DNA from: Baylisascaris procyonis
Lineage: Eukaryota > Nematoda > Chromadorea > Rhabditida > Ascarididae
Length of the DNA stretch: 64,000 nucleotides
NCBI GenBank assembly: GCA_037389465.1
Contig: JAZARR010000184.1
Location: 992,001 to 1,056,000, forward strand
Reading direction: 5' to 3'
Part shown: piece after piece, positions 63,588 to 64,000 of the stretch
Layout: the number at the start of each line of letters is the position of its first letter
Numbering within the stretch: the stretch's first letter is position 1
Program-made: the position numbers and the translations under genes
Notes under the pieces: model-generated
Told to the model about the DNA's origin: nothing
The model's input: the letters and a program-made list of their open reading frames with translations, nothing else
Databases searched by the model: none

Positions 63588-64000
63588 GTATTCAGACAAC
63601 GGTTGAGGTGATATTGTGTATGACAGCTGGAAATTTACATATTACTCGTAATAGAAATGTACTTTAATGGTTGTCAACTGTATTTTTCGGTCATGAAAAA
63701 TGCACATTAATTAGGATTAGGTGAGTGCCTAGGTTATAACCGAATTGGAGATATACTAGCTGTTGGCTGTTTACATATAATAATTTTCAAAGTAAAATAG
63801 GAGCATAGATAACAGTGATTAAACAGAGTAATGAGGGGACGAATTTTGTGAGTTATTCGAAAGACGTGAATGAGCTCTTTGGATCAAAATAATTAAAACG
63901 AGAAGAGAAGCAATAAATCAGTAGAGATTGAACCATTCGGATCGAACTTCTACGATCTTCCACCGCCGATGAGCCGAAAATATATTTGTATCACAAGCGA
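63588..64000. other. Right-end stretch, presumed 3' untranslated and intergenic
   Basis: After the terminal exon of the unassigned gene no further coding signal is seen up to the window edge. An AATAAA at 63912-63917 lies 325 bases after the stop and could be its poly(A) signal. Confidence 0.4.

Overview
The window looks like nuclear DNA of a nematode. It is AT-rich, its genes are cut into short exons by introns from about 60 bp to several kb with nematode-type TTTCAG acceptors, and the recognisable proteins have typical nematode forms (a TWK-type potassium channel, a GT92/DUF23 glycosyltransferase). It also holds a 22-base stretch that matches the nematode spliced leader SL1 at 21 of 22 positions. 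All exon maps below were made by eye from splice signals, reading phase and protein similarity; no alignment or RNA evidence was used.

Layout. 1-2373 (+): the last four exons of a cytosolic aminopeptidase P (APP-1 type). 2374-7873: no supportable gene; a 126-bp (AT)n tract. 7874-21454 (+): a nine-exon two-pore-domain potassium channel of about 500 residues that appears to lack the extracellular cap between M1 and P1. 21455-24751: convergent intergenic stretch. 24752-30331 (-): an eight-exon GT92 glycosyltransferase with an N-terminal signal anchor and a DLDE motif; one of its introns holds a tRNA-like Pol III element. 30332-44442: a long stretch without a recognisable gene, containing a dead non-LTR retrotransposon fragment, coding-like fragments, an SL1-like element with a foldback, and a two-copy tandem duplication. 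44443-52256 (+): a complete seven-exon CIAO1 homologue (cytosolic iron-sulfur assembly WD40 protein). 52257-56979: no clear gene. 56980-63587 (+): coding-like exons of an unrecognised gene or genes, ending in a short well-phased terminal exon; one orphan exon lies on the opposite strand.

Four genes are named with confidence: aminopeptidase P, K2P channel, GT92 enzyme and CIAO1. They have no obvious common pathway. The best candidates for something new are the SL1-like element at 43017-43132, the capless K2P channel, two near-perfect hairpins (51917-51969 and 62321-62419), and the unassigned gene at the right end.
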